A model generated the notes under the pieces. The model worked only from the letters and a program-made list of their open reading frames with translations. It did no database searches and was not told where the DNA came from. DNA of 64,000 nt, from the NCBI GenBank assembly GCA_034505235.1, contig JAPDQY010000006.1:1-64000 (forward strand), read 5' to 3'. This stretch comes from Coneutiohabitans thermophilus (GTDB lineage Bacteria > Zhuqueibacterota > Zhuqueibacteria > Zhuqueibacterales > Zhuqueibacteraceae). The translations under genes and the position numbers were made by a program. This document shows, in pieces, positions 40,787 to 51,400 of this stretch. Positions within the stretch are counted from its first letter, which is position 1; every line of letters begins with the position of its first letter.

Positions 40787-42532
40787 ATGCAAAAAAATGT
40801 GACCCGGAAAAACGTGTTCATTCATGAGACCGCCGTGGTTTCCGACCAGGCCATCATCGGTGAGGGCACGAAGATCTGGCATTATGTGCATGTGCGCGAG
40901 GGCGCGAAAATCGGCAAAAACTGCGTGCTCGGCAAGGATGTTTACATCGATCACTACGTCACCGTCGGTGACGGCGTCAAAATTCAAAACGGCGTGTCGG
41001 TTTATCATGGCGTGACGCTGCACGACGAAGTTTTCGTCGGCCCGCATGCGGTGTTCACCAACGATCTGCTGCCGCGCTCGCATCACACCACCTGGCGGGT
41101 GGTGGAGACGGTGGTGGAAAAAGGCGCTTCCATTGGCGCCAATGCCACGATCGTTTGCGGCGTGCGTCTGGGGGAATACTGCATGATCGGTGCCGGGGCG
41201 GTGGTGGTGAAGAACGTGCCGCCGCATGCGCTGGTGGTGGGGAATCCCGGGCGCATCATCGGCTACGTGTGCGTCTGCGGCCATCATCTGCACCGGGACT
41301 ATCACATTGCCGGCAGCAATCTCTTTCAGTTCGTCTGTGTCTCCTGCAAGCGCGCCTACGCCCTGCCCGGCCTGGGGGAGCAGCGGCCGGAAGTGTTGCG
41401 CGCCGGCGTGGACGGCATTCGTTTCGTGCATCACAATTTCGATGAGGACACGCACGCGGCGGTGGCGAGTGTGCTGCAATCCGGCTGGGTGGCGGGCTGC
41501 GGCAGTGAGTCGGCACGCTTCGAGAAGAAGCTGGCGGAATTGTCGCACTGCGAGTATGCCGTGGCGATGAACAGTTGCACCTCGGCGCTGTTCGCCTCGT
41601 TGCTCGCCCTGGAGATTGGTCCCGGCGACGAGGTGCTGGTGGCGGATTTTTCCTTTCCCGCCTCCGGCATGGCCGTGCTGCATGCCGGCGCCCGGCCCCG
41701 CTTCGTTGACGTCCGCCTCGACACCTACAATCTCGACCTGGACAAACTCGAGGCGCTGTGCACGGCCAACACCCGGGCGGTGATGGTGGTGCACACTTTT
41801 GGCCAGATGGCGCCGATGCGCGAGCTGCAGGCCTGGTGCAAGGCTCACGGCCTGGCACTGATCGAGGATGCCGCCTGCGCCATTGGCGCGCGCTATGACG
41901 GCGTGGTGCCGGGCGAGTGCTCCGACCTGGCCTGCTATTCGTTTCACGGCCGCAAGATCATCACCACCGGCGAAGGCGGCGCGGTGGTCACCAACAATGC
42001 CGTGCTTTATCAACGCGTGCGGCAGATCTCCTCACTCGGCGTCGACGCCTCGGACAAGTACAAGGCCGGCGGACCGCTGCGTTATCGCTTCCAGCATCTG
42101 GGCTACAACTTCCGGCTGAGTGACATCAACTGCGCCATCGGCCTGCAGCAATTGCGCCATCTGCCCGCCCTGCTCGAACGCCGCCAGGAGTTTGCCGCGC
42201 TTTATCGCGAGCAGCTCGCCGGCCTCGCGGAATTGACACCGCCATATTGCGATCCCAACGCCTTTCACACCTATCAGGCTTTTGTCTGCCGGGTGAAGGA
42301 AGAAAAGCTGCGCGATCATTTGATGGCGGCGTTGAAAAAGCAAAATCTGCACGCCACCATCGGCACCTATGCCCAGCATTGCGAGCCGGTGTTCGCCGCG
42401 CAGGAGGCCTGCCCCAACTCCCGGCTGCTTTATGAAACCACGCTGGCCCTGCCGTTTCACTCCTTTTTGGGCAGGGCACAGGTGGAATATGTGGCGGAGC
42501 AGGTGAAACGGGCGGTGGCGCAACAGGATTGA
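40787..42532 (+). CDS. Fused hexapeptide acyltransferase, zinc ribbon and DegT/DnrJ aminotransferase
   Basis: A 581-residue fusion. Residues about 8-160 are a left-handed beta-helix acyltransferase with hexapeptide repeats (VVSDQAIIGEGTKIWHYVHV, GANATIVCGVRLGEYCMIGA, VVGNPGRIIG), of the WbpD type. Residues about 161-197 hold a CxC...CxxC pair (YVCVCGHHL, FVCVSCKRAY), a likely zinc ribbon. Residues about 210-578 are a DegT/DnrJ/EryC1 PLP aminotransferase with IEDAACAIGA and the Schiff-base Lys390 in SFHGRKIITTGEGG. In separate form these are WbpE-like (transamination) and WbpD-like (N-acetylation), acting one after the other on a keto nucleotide sugar. GGAAGAG precedes the ATG. The fusion implies channelling of the amino sugar from one site to the next. 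Confidence 0.92.
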   Translation: MQKNVTRKNVFIHETAVVSDQAIIGEGTKIWHYVHVREGAKIGKNCVLGKDVYIDHYVTVGDGVKIQNGVSVYHGVTLHDEVFVGPHAVFTNDLLPRSHHTTWRVVETVVEKGASIGANATIVCGVRLGEYCMIGAGAVVVKNVPPHALVVGNPGRIIGYVCVCGHHLHRDYHIAGSNLFQFVCVSCKRAYALPGLGEQRPEVLRAGVDGIRFVHHNFDEDTHAAVASVLQSGWVAGCGSESARFEKKLAELSHCEYAVAMNSCTSALFASLLALEIGPGDEVLVADFSFPASGMAVLHAGARPRFVDVRLDTYNLDLDKLEALCTANTRAVMVVHTFGQMAPMRELQAWCKAHGLALIEDAACAIGARYDGVVPGECSDLACYSFHGRKIITTGEGGAVVTNNAVLYQRVRQISSLGVDASDKYKAGGPLRYRFQHLGYNFRLSDINCAIGLQQLRHLPALLERRQEFAALYREQLAGLAELTPPYCDPNAFHTYQAFVCRVKEEKLRDHLMAALKKQNLHATIGTYAQHCEPVFAAQEACPNSRLLYETTLALPFHSFLGRAQVEYVAEQVKRAVAQQD

Positions 42533-42619
42533 GGCGCAACCAGCCGGGGAGCAGCCCCATTTTCCCGCTCCAATTCCCCGCTTGCGGGCATACACTGAGC
42601 AACAGGAGTTTGCGCAAAC

Positions 42620-43840
42620 ATGGCTCTCATTCGTCCTGCCCCGATGTTCCTGCCGCGGCCGGAGCTGGTGGCGCGGCTCGCCTGTCCGCCTTACGATGTG
42701 GTCACCGCCGCCGAGGCGCGACAACTGGCGCAAGGCAACCCGTGCAGCTTCCTGCGCGTGGTGCGCGCAGAAATCGATCTGCCGGAGAATACCCCGCCCT
42801 ATGATGAGCGTGTCTATCGCTGTGCCCGCGAAAATTTCGCGAGTTTCATCAGGGCAGGCTGGCTGTATGCCAGCCCCGGCCCGGTTTTGTTCATTTACCG
42901 TCTAGAAACGGCGGAACACGCCCAAACCGGGGTGGTGGCCTGTTGCAGCGTGGAGGAATATGACCGGGGCGTCATCTGCAAGCACGAAAACACCCGGCCG
43001 GACAAGGAGCAAGACCGGGTGCAACACATGCTGGCGCTCTCGGCTCATGCGGAAGCAGTGCTGATCGCCTATCGCGGCCGTGACGAGATCAACGCGCTGG
43101 TGGCGGCGGCATGCCGCCTGCCGCCGCTGCTGGATTTTCGCGCGCCAGACGGGGTGCAGCACACGCTTTGGCAGGTGCAGCAGCCGATGGCGCTGGTCCG
43201 GGCTTTTGCCGCCGTGCCGCGCCTGTACATTGCGGATGGCCATCATCGCTCCGCCGGTGCCAGCCGGGTTTGTGCGCGCCTGCGTGAACTACATGCCGCG
43301 CACACCGGCGGGGAAGAATACAATTTTTTCCCTGCCACTCTTTTTCCCGCGGAACAACTTCGCATTTTGCCCTACCATCGTGTGCTGCGCGGCCTGGCGG
43401 GCTGGCAACCACACGAGTTTCTGCAGCAATTACGCCGTGACTTTTTGGTAACCGACAATGCCCCGCCCTCGCCCTTGCGCAAAGGCGAGATCAGCTTGTA
43501 TGTTAATGGCAACTGGCATGGGTTGACGCTCAAACCCGCCACTTCGGCCACACCCACCGCGGAACTGGATGTCACCCGGCTGCAGGAACAAATTCTCGCA
43601 CCTTATTTCGGCATTCACGATCAGCGCACGGATACGCGCCTGGAGTTTGTCGGCGGGGCGCGCGGTGTTGCGACACTGCAGCAAATGGTCGACAGCGGGA
43701 CGGCGCAAATGGCCATCAGCATGCACGCCACCCCGCTCGAAGAATTACTGCGGGTCTCCGACGCCGGTGCGCTGATGCCGCCGAAATCGACATGGTTTGA
43801 ACCCAAGCTGCGCTCGGGGCTGTTCGTGCACCCATTCTGA
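42620..43840 (+). CDS. DUF1015 family protein
   Basis: A 406-residue cytosolic protein of the DUF1015 family, which has no firmly established function that I know. Family blocks are clear: ACPPYDVVTAAEA near the N-terminus, GVICKHENTRPDKEQDR, LYIADGHHRSAGASRV (a conserved His pair) and the C-terminal MPPKSTWFEPKLRSGLFVH. Length is usual. CAGGAG lies upstream of the ATG. It follows the fused aminotransferase by 87 bp on the same strand, but a role in sugar synthesis is not implied by the family. Confidence 0.92.
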   Translation: MALIRPAPMFLPRPELVARLACPPYDVVTAAEARQLAQGNPCSFLRVVRAEIDLPENTPPYDERVYRCARENFASFIRAGWLYASPGPVLFIYRLETAEHAQTGVVACCSVEEYDRGVICKHENTRPDKEQDRVQHMLALSAHAEAVLIAYRGRDEINALVAAACRLPPLLDFRAPDGVQHTLWQVQQPMALVRAFAAVPRLYIADGHHRSAGASRVCARLRELHAAHTGGEEYNFFPATLFPAEQLRILPYHRVLRGLAGWQPHEFLQQLRRDFLVTDNAPPSPLRKGEISLYVNGNWHGLTLKPATSATPTAELDVTRLQEQILAPYFGIHDQRTDTRLEFVGGARGVATLQQMVDSGTAQMAISMHATPLEELLRVSDAGALMPPKSTWFEPKLRSGLFVHPF

Positions 43841-43972
43841 GGGCGCGCGGGAGGCGCGGCAGCAAACACTTGTTGCGAACTCCTGCCTGCCGGCATGCGG
43901 AGACACATTGCCGCGGACTGCCCACTCCAGTAACCATCAAATGGCTTGCACAATTCAGGCAGGAGTGATTGC

Positions 43973-46900
43973 ATGTTTCGTTTGCTCAGAGCAGGCGCGA
44001 TGACGTTGCTGGCAACGGCCGCGAGCCTGCACGGCCAGCATGCCGTTTTCAACGAGGATTTCAATCAGCCGCCCCCGGCCGCTGCGAAATGGGTGTTCGG
44101 CCGGCATGCCGGCAATCTTTCCACCGTCGAGAACGGGGCATTGCATCTGCGCTCCACCGGCCGCACCAGTGGCTGGATTCACACCGCGCAAAAATTTTCC
44201 CTGCAAAACAAAATCGTGCAGATCAAAGTTCTGCAACCCAATGGCGATGGTGCGCTCGGCATTTCGCCGACGGCCAACAGCAACGCTGCCACCGGCTTCT
44301 CGCAGGAACCCAACAGCTATCGCTTCTACACCTACCGGGCCTCACCCAATGCGCCCGTCAAACTCTACGTGCGGTGGAGCAGAAATCGTGAGGTCGGCGG
44401 CCGCGAAGTGGCGGAAGAGGTGACGCTCGCCGGGCCGTGCTATTTGCGGCTGCGCCTCACTGCCGGGACGATTCACTTTGAATATTCGTTCGATGGGGCA
44501 ACGTGGATCACCGCCTACGCCGAAATTTTTGCACTGCCCGGCCTCACCCCCGCCGATCAATACTTTGTCGAGCTGGCAGCCGACTACACCGAAGTCAACG
44601 GCGAATGGGTGGTCGATGATTTCAAAATATACCCCGCCGCCGCCGCGGTGCGCGAGCAAGTCGTGCTCGAGGATCCGCTGCACAGCCAAACTTTGGGTGC
44701 GCGCTCCGGCGGGCAATTCACCGGCAGGGGCTGGCAGGTCACCGGCCCGGAGGACATGATTGTTTATGATCTCGGCCGCTATGTCGAAAATGGTGCCCTC
44801 ACCATTCAACTCGACAACTTCAAGCCGGCCGAACAAAACGCCGCCGAGCGCCACCATGTCCTGAGCATGTTTCGCCAGCCCTTTGGGGATCACAACATCG
44901 TCGAAAACCTCGAGACGCTGTGGGATCTGCACACCGGCTTCAATTACAAACCCGGCGTCAAGCTGCTTTCCTTCACGGACAACAGCAACGAGCAGAGCAC
45001 CATCGTGTGGGATGATTGGGAGCGGGAACAGACTTACCACCTCACGGTGATTTGGCAGGGGCGGCAATTGCAGTATTTTCGCAACGGCCGGCTCGCGGCC
45101 ACGCACACGCATGCCAGCCCGCTCGCGTTGCGCTATCTTTTTCTCGGCCGCGATTGCACGGTGAGCGGTGATTTCGAAACCCGCTTCAAGGGCAATCAAT
45201 ACCCGGCGATGATCGGGCCGGTCTATTCCAACCTGGTGGTGAAAGAGTTCCTGCCGGAAGCCGGCGTTGCTCCGGTGATGCTGGAAGAGCCCGTCACACA
45301 AAGTCTCTATGCCAACGCGGCGCGCCTGCGCTGGCGCACCAACGTGCCGGCCGTCGGTTATGTCGAGTATGGCAGCACACCGGCGTATGGCCGGCAAACG
45401 CCGGTGCTCGGGCCGCCCGCGACCAGCTTCACCATCACCCTGACCGGACTCTCGCCCAATCAGATTTATCATTACCGCGTCATCGCGCTCGATGAATCAG
45501 GAAACCGCGTGCCGTCTGCCGATCAAACCTTCACCACGCCTGCCGGCGGCCTCCATCTTTTTACACCGGGCGCGGATGCCGCGGTGGAAGCCCCGGGCAT
45601 TTTTGGCGTCACGCGCGCGCAGGGCAACTTTGGCGGCGTCAATTTGCTGGCTGGCAATGGCTGGGAAAGTTATCTGCGCTTCGAAGTGACCGGAGTGAGC
45701 GGTGAGATCAAGGCGGCGGTCCTGCGGCTGCACGGCCGGCAGTCAGGCAGAAGCGGTGGCAATCTGCATCTCTTGCAACAACCATGGAGCGAAAGGGAGG
45801 TCACCTGGTTGTCGAAGCCGGCGGTCACCACGCCGCCGATCGGGCGCCTCTCCGCGGTGCAAGCCGGGCAATGGCATGCTTTTGATCTCACCGGGGTGAT
45901 CACCGGCAACGGTACCTATGATCTGGCCCTGATCGGCGCCGGTGAAAAACCGGTATCGTTCGATTCGCGGGAGTCCCTCCATTCCCAACCGGAGCTGCTC
46001 GTGGCCACCGCCGAGGCCCTCGCTGCAGCCCCGCCGCAGATCCGCAACCTCAGCAGCAAATTGCTCTCGCCCACGGCTGCACTCATCCAGTGGGAGACCT
46101 CGGCACCGGCCAGCGCGCAAATCGAGTACGGTTTGGATATGGAATACGGCGGCAAAACCACGGATGAACGCGATTTCAGCCACCGGCATTCGGTCATACT
46201 CACCGATTTGGGGCCTTCCAAAAAATACCATTTGCGCGCGCTCGCGCGGGACGTGCAGGGCCACGTGACGGATGCCAGGGAGTTCACGCTGACCACGCCA
46301 CCGGACAGTGCCGCCCACGTGGCGTTGTACGAGGTCTACGATCTTTATCTCACTGCGGCAAACGCAGGCGAGAATCCTTATCGCGATGGTCCGGAAGTGA
46401 CGGTCACCTTCACCGGCGTTTCCGGCCCGGCTCAGGGAAAAACGATAACGGTGGCGGGCTTCTGGGATGGCGACCGCACTTTTGGCGTGCGTTTCGCACC
46501 GACTGCGGCCGGCCGATGGGTCTGGACGTCGAAATCGAACGATGCCGGACTCCACGGCCGGCAGGGACAGTTGCTTTGCCGTGGCACACTGCCGGCCGCC
46601 CATGTCTCCAGCCGCGGCCACGTTTTGTCGTCCGCCAGTGCACCGCGCACGCTGGCGTATGCTGACGGCACCCCCTTTTTTCTCGTGGGTGATCTGCAAA
46701 CCTCTTTTCGCACACCCGCGCTGGCGAGCCGGCAGGATTTTCAAAAGTATGTTGCCACGCGTGCCGCACAGGGCTACAATTTTTTTCTTGTCATGGGTTA
46801 TCAGCCGGTGGTGGCAAACGGCAATGACAATCCCCTGGAGTCCGCTTTTCCGGGAGATGATTGGAATCGCCTGAATCCCACTTTCTGGCAAAACCTCGAT

Positions 46901-47671
46901 CAGCGGGTGGCATGGTTGAACGAACACGGGCTGGTGGCGGGTCTGCCGTTGTGGCCGCTGGAGATGCAAGCCGCCTCACCCGAGCACCTGAGCCGTTTTG
47001 TGCGCTATCTCATCAATCGCTACGCCGCCTGCAACGTCGTTTGGGTGACGGCAATTACCGATGTGAGCGAAGCCTCCGCATACGCGGGGCCGGCATTGGC
47101 GGCGCTGTTGGCGGCCAACGATCCCTACAATCACGCCTATGTAAAATTGCAGACGGAATTCCAGGCAGATTTGCCGGAAGCGCCCAATGTCATGCAACCG
47201 TTGCTGCGGGCGGTGTTCGATGGCCCGGACCCGCGCGATGATGACCGCGTGCGACGCACCGTGTGGCAGACGGTGATGGCGGGCGGATTTTGTGTCCATC
47301 AGGAGCGCACGGCGGGGACGAGCCTGCCGGCAGCCCCGCGGGAAACGGCCAACCATGTGATGACCATCTTGCGCGATTTCTGGACCAACGACAGTCATTA
47401 TGAGATTCGCTGGTGGGAATTCACGCACTTTGCGGGGCTGGGCAATGGCCGCTGGCTTGCCGGCACTCCCGGTGTCGCATACGTCGTATATGCAGCGGAC
47501 GAGGGCAGTTTCAAAGTCAAACTCCCGCAAGCCCGTGGCCGCATACAAGGGCAGTGGTTCAACACCAAAACCGGCTTGTGGAGCACGGTGTTCTCCGGCG
47601 AAGCGGACGCTGCGCTGACGTTGAAACCGCCGGCCGCAGAGTGTGTGGCATACCTTGTGGTGGAGAGATAA
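43973..47671 (+). CDS. Large secreted multidomain protein with DUF5060 and DUF4038-type glycosidase-like region
   Basis: A 1232-residue exported protein. AGGAGTG stands before the ATG and a signal peptide (LLRAGAMTLLATAASLHGQH) follows. Residues about 25-440 contain two beta-sandwich, laminin/concanavalin-like regions. A fibronectin III-type domain comes next (LRWRTNVPAVGYVEYG, YHYRVIALDESGN), then a DNRLRE/CBM96-like domain (about 530-690, NFGGVNLLAGNGWESYLRFE), a second FN3-like unit (ALIQWETSAPASAQIEYG), a DUF5060 domain (VALYEVYDLYLTA, GFWDGDRTFGVRFAPT) and a TIM-barrel DUF4038/apiosidase-like part (FLVGDLQTSF, YNFFLVMGYQP). At the usual acid/base strand the sequence reads NVVWVTAITDVSE without the customary Glu-Pro/Asp pattern, so activity is uncertain. 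Likely polysaccharide-directed and surface or extracellular. Confidence 0.75.
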   Translation: MFRLLRAGAMTLLATAASLHGQHAVFNEDFNQPPPAAAKWVFGRHAGNLSTVENGALHLRSTGRTSGWIHTAQKFSLQNKIVQIKVLQPNGDGALGISPTANSNAATGFSQEPNSYRFYTYRASPNAPVKLYVRWSRNREVGGREVAEEVTLAGPCYLRLRLTAGTIHFEYSFDGATWITAYAEIFALPGLTPADQYFVELAADYTEVNGEWVVDDFKIYPAAAAVREQVVLEDPLHSQTLGARSGGQFTGRGWQVTGPEDMIVYDLGRYVENGALTIQLDNFKPAEQNAAERHHVLSMFRQPFGDHNIVENLETLWDLHTGFNYKPGVKLLSFTDNSNEQSTIVWDDWEREQTYHLTVIWQGRQLQYFRNGRLAATHTHASPLALRYLFLGRDCTVSGDFETRFKGNQYPAMIGPVYSNLVVKEFLPEAGVAPVMLEEPVTQSLYANAARLRWRTNVPAVGYVEYGSTPAYGRQTPVLGPPATSFTITLTGLSPNQIYHYRVIALDESGNRVPSADQTFTTPAGGLHLFTPGADAAVEAPGIFGVTRAQGNFGGVNLLAGNGWESYLRFEVTGVSGEIKAAVLRLHGRQSGRSGGNLHLLQQPWSEREVTWLSKPAVTTPPIGRLSAVQAGQWHAFDLTGVITGNGTYDLALIGAGEKPVSFDSRESLHSQPELLVATAEALAAAPPQIRNLSSKLLSPTAALIQWETSAPASAQIEYGLDMEYGGKTTDERDFSHRHSVILTDLGPSKKYHLRALARDVQGHVTDAREFTLTTPPDSAAHVALYEVYDLYLTAANAGENPYRDGPEVTVTFTGVSGPAQGKTITVAGFWDGDRTFGVRFAPTAAGRWVWTSKSNDAGLHGRQGQLLCRGTLPAAHVSSRGHVLSSASAPRTLAYADGTPFFLVGDLQTSFRTPALASRQDFQKYVATRAAQGYNFFLVMGYQPVVANGNDNPLESAFPGDDWNRLNPTFWQNLDQRVAWLNEHGLVAGLPLWPLEMQAASPEHLSRFVRYLINRYAACNVVWVTAITDVSEASAYAGPALAALLAANDPYNHAYVKLQTEFQADLPEAPNVMQPLLRAVFDGPDPRDDDRVRRTVWQTVMAGGFCVHQERTAGTSLPAAPRETANHVMTILRDFWTNDSHYEIRWWEFTHFAGLGNGRWLAGTPGVAYVVYAADEGSFKVKLPQARGRIQGQWFNTKTGLWSTVFSGEADAALTLKPPAAECVAYLVVER

Positions 47672-48489
47672 CCCGGCAAAGTCTGGCAGGTCCCCACGCA
47701 CACTTGTCAAGCATACCGGCGACACTCTTCCCGGCCTGCCGCATGATCGTCGCGCATGCGGCGCCCCAACAGTTACAGTTGCTGAAACCGGCGCCACTTG
47801 GGTGACACGTTTGCTGCAAAGGTATTCCGGCACAGCGTTCGTGGGATTTGCCGGATATGCGGGTGCACTGTTACGTCAATTTTTGTAGCCCCGCCCCTTT
47901 GCGGGTCGCTGCTGAAGCAGCAAAAATTCATTTTTGAACAGCCGCTCACGAGCGGCGGGGATTGCAGAATTCACGTTTACCGTGCACCAGCCGGGGTTGA
48001 GGTTTGAATTGCAGAGTGCAAAGCTTCAACCTCGCCCTCCAGCAAAAACAAACGGCTAAGATTGCCACCGGCGCAATCGGCGGACAGAGAAGGAGCAGCG
48101 CGCCGGGCCCCGGGAATAAATGCAAGGCATCATCCCAAGTCTTGCAAGAACGGCATGCCCGAGGTGGTTCGCTGACGCTCCGGGCGGCAGCCTTTCTCCA
48201 TCTCGATCTGGAATTATTCGGGGGTGCAATATGCCGGGACACCTGTGCGGAGAGGGATTGACGGAGGCCCTGGCCGCTCCGCTGGAGCTGTTTTTGCCGC
48301 CCGTTTTTCGAGGCGGCACCTGCCTCCACCGGGCGGAGGCGACAAACGGCGGTGTTTTCTGTTGCAGCTTGGGCAGGCGCACAGTATATTTCGCGGCATT
48401 CAATCAACCGCGGGCGCAGGCCGCACGAACAGCCTGCTTCTCCGCGCATTCGTTTCCCCGACAAAACACCAACCAACCATAAGAGCCTT
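47672..48489. other. Intergenic region with MITE-like element and possible promoter
   Basis: No gene. MITE-like family 1 copy 2 lies at 47864-47986. Upstream of the dehydrogenase gene, TTGCAG near 48363 and TATATT near 48383 could form a weak promoter with a leader of about 100 nt. Confidence 0.5.
47864..47986 (-). mobile_element. MITE-like element family 1, copy 2 (123 bp, reverse)
   Basis: Ends TGCACTGTTACGTCAATT and, on the other strand, TGCACGGTAAACGTGAATT. The reverse complement matches 17773-17892 through shared blocks (AAACGTGAATTCTG, GGCTGTTCAAA, TTTTTGC, CTTCAGCAGCGACCCGCAA). GTGCAC flanks both ends. Confidence 0.7.
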
Positions 48490-51400
48490 ATGTCAAATCA
48501 AAACGGCAATCCGCAACCGGAAGGCGCCAAGGCCTTCGGCCCCAATGCCTGGTTGATTGAAGAGATGTATCATCAGTATGCCGAGCATCCGGACTCTGTT
48601 GCAGAAAGCTGGCGCGATTTCTTTGATGATTATCGCCCGATCAACACGCCGGCGTCCTCTGCCACAGTGAGGGTCAGCGCGCCGGCCGTGGTGGCGGCTC
48701 CCGCCCCGCCGGAATTGCCTGCCGGCGCGGTGCCGATACGCGGCGGCCTGGCCAGGATCGTGGCAAACATGGCTGCCAGCCTGGAGATTCCCACGGCCAC
48801 TTCGGTGCGCATGATTCCAGTGAAGCTGTTGGAGGAGAACCGCCGCGCCATCAATCAATATTTGCTGGACACCGCCGGCACCAAGATGAGCTTTACGCAT
48901 ATCATCGCCTGGGCGATCGTGAAGGCGGTCAAGCAGATGCCGGTGATGGCGAGCTACTTTTTCGAGCAGCAGGGCACGTTTTACAAAGTCACGCCGCCGC
49001 ACGTCAACCTCGGTCTGGCGGTGGACGTGGCACGCAAGGACGGCAGCCGCGCACTGTTCGTGCCCAACATCAAGGCGGCGGACACCATGGATTTTGCCAC
49101 ATTCTTCAACGCCTACAACGACATCGTGCGCCGCACGCTCGCCAATCAAGCCCGGCCGGAGGATTTCGCCGACACCACCATCACGCTCACCAACCCCGGC
49201 ACCATTGGCACGGTGCATTCCGTGCCACGGCTGCTGCCGCGCCAGGGGGCGATCATCGCCACCGGCGCCATCGAGTATCCGCCCGAGTATCAGTCGGCGG
49301 ATCCCGCCACCATCGCGCGGCTGGGCCTCAGCAAGGTGATGACGGTGACCAGCACGTATGATCATCGCATCATTCAAGGCGCGGAGAGCGGGCTGTTCCT
49401 GCAGAAGCTGCATCAGCTTTTGCTGGGGGAGGAGGGCTTTTACGATGAGATCTTCGCGAGCCTGCACATTCCCTATCACCCCGTGCGGCTGGAACGCGAC
49501 CGCAATCCCTCCTTCGACGGCAGCCTGGGCGAGGACGGCATGGTCGAGAAGGAGGCGCGCGTCATTCAACTCATCAATATGTACCGCGTGCGCGGCCACC
49601 TGCTGGCCCATTTGAATCCGCTCAGCAGCGAGGCACAGTCACATCCCGAGCTGGATCCGGCACGCTACCGCCTGAGCCTGTGGGACTATGACCGGGAGTT
49701 CATCACCGACGGCCTGGGCGGCCGGCAGCGGGCCACGTTGCGCGAAATTCTCGACATCCTGCGCGACGCCTATTGTCATACCATCGGCATCGAATACATG
49801 CACATCCAGGAGCCGGAGCAAAAGGCATGGGTGCAGCAGCGCGTGGAGGGCAGCCGGCGCCGTGACTGGCTCACCGCCGCCGACAAGCGCCGCATCCTGG
49901 CAAAGCTGAATTCTGCCGAGGCCTTCGAGCGTTTCCTGCACACCAAGTACGTTGGCCACAAGCGCTTCAGTCTGGAGGGCGCGGAGGCTCTGATTCCCAT
50001 GCTGGATTTTCTGCTCGAGCGGGCGCTCGCGCACGGCGTCACCGACGTGGTGATGGGGATGGCCCATCGCGGCCGCATCAACGTGCTGGTCAACATCATC
50101 GGCAAAACCTATGCGTCGATTTTTCGCGAGTTCGACGACAATCCCGATCCCACCAGCCGCGAGGGCACAGGCGATGTAAAATATCATCTGGGCGCCACCG
50201 GCCGGCACGTGGGCGCCAACGGGCAGTCCCTCAACGTCATCCTGGCCTCCAATCCCAGCCACCTGGAGGCGGTGAATCCGGTGGTGGAGGGCATGGCGCG
50301 CGCGCTGCAGGACATGCGCGGCGACAACGAGCGCACCACCGTCCTGCCGGTGCTGTTGCACGGTGACGCGGCTTTTGCCGGACAGGGAGTGGTGGCGGAA
50401 ACCTTGAATTTGAGCGCGCTGCCAGGCTATCGCACCGGCGGCACCGTGCATCTCGTCATCAACAACCGCATCGGTTTCACCACCGCACCGGTGGATGCGC
50501 GCTCCAGCGTCTATGCCACCGATGTCGCCAAGATGGTGCAGGCACCGATCTTTCACGTCAACGGCAATGATCCGGAGGCCTGCATTCGCGTCATTCAGCT
50601 CGCCGTCGATTTCCGGCAAACGTTCAACAAGGATGTGGTGGTGGATTTGGTGTGCTATCGCCGCCACGGCCACAACGAGAGCGATGAGCCGAGCTACACC
50701 CAGCCGTTGATGTATGCCCGCATCAATGAGATGCGTTCCGTGCGCAAACTCTACACCGAACAGCTCGTCAAGCGCGGCGAGATGACGCTCAAAGAAGCCG
50801 AGGCCATGCTCGATGATTTTCAGAGCAAACTCGAAGCCGCATTTCGCGAAACGCGCGAACGGGCGCCCGAGCTAGTCACGCTGCCGCCGCGGCCCGCCTC
50901 GCCGCCTCTGCTTAGCCAGGTTGCCACCGGCGTGCCGCGGGCAATTCTGGAGGAAGTCAATGCGGCGTTGTTGCGCTTTCCGCCCGGCTTCACCGTCCAT
51001 CCCAAGCTCGCCCGGCAAATACAGGCGCGCGGCCGCATGCTCGCCGAGAACAATGTGGAGTGGGGTCTGGCCGAGGCGTTCGCTTTCGGCTCGCTGCTGC
51101 TGGAGGGCACGCCGGTGCGCCTCTCCGGCCAGGATTCACAACGCGGCACCTTCAGCCAGCGCCACGCCGTGTTGGTGGATTATCACACCGAGGCAGAATA
51201 CACCCCGCTGAATCACCTGCGGCCCGGGCAGGCGCCGTTCATCATCTATGACAGTCTGCTCAGCGAGTATGCCGTGCTCGGCTTCGAGTATGGCTATTCC
51301 GTGATGCGGCCGGAGGCGCTGGTGTTGTGGGAGGCACAGTTCGGTGATTTCGTCAATGGTGCACAGATCATCATTGATCAATTCCTCTCCTCGGGGGAAT

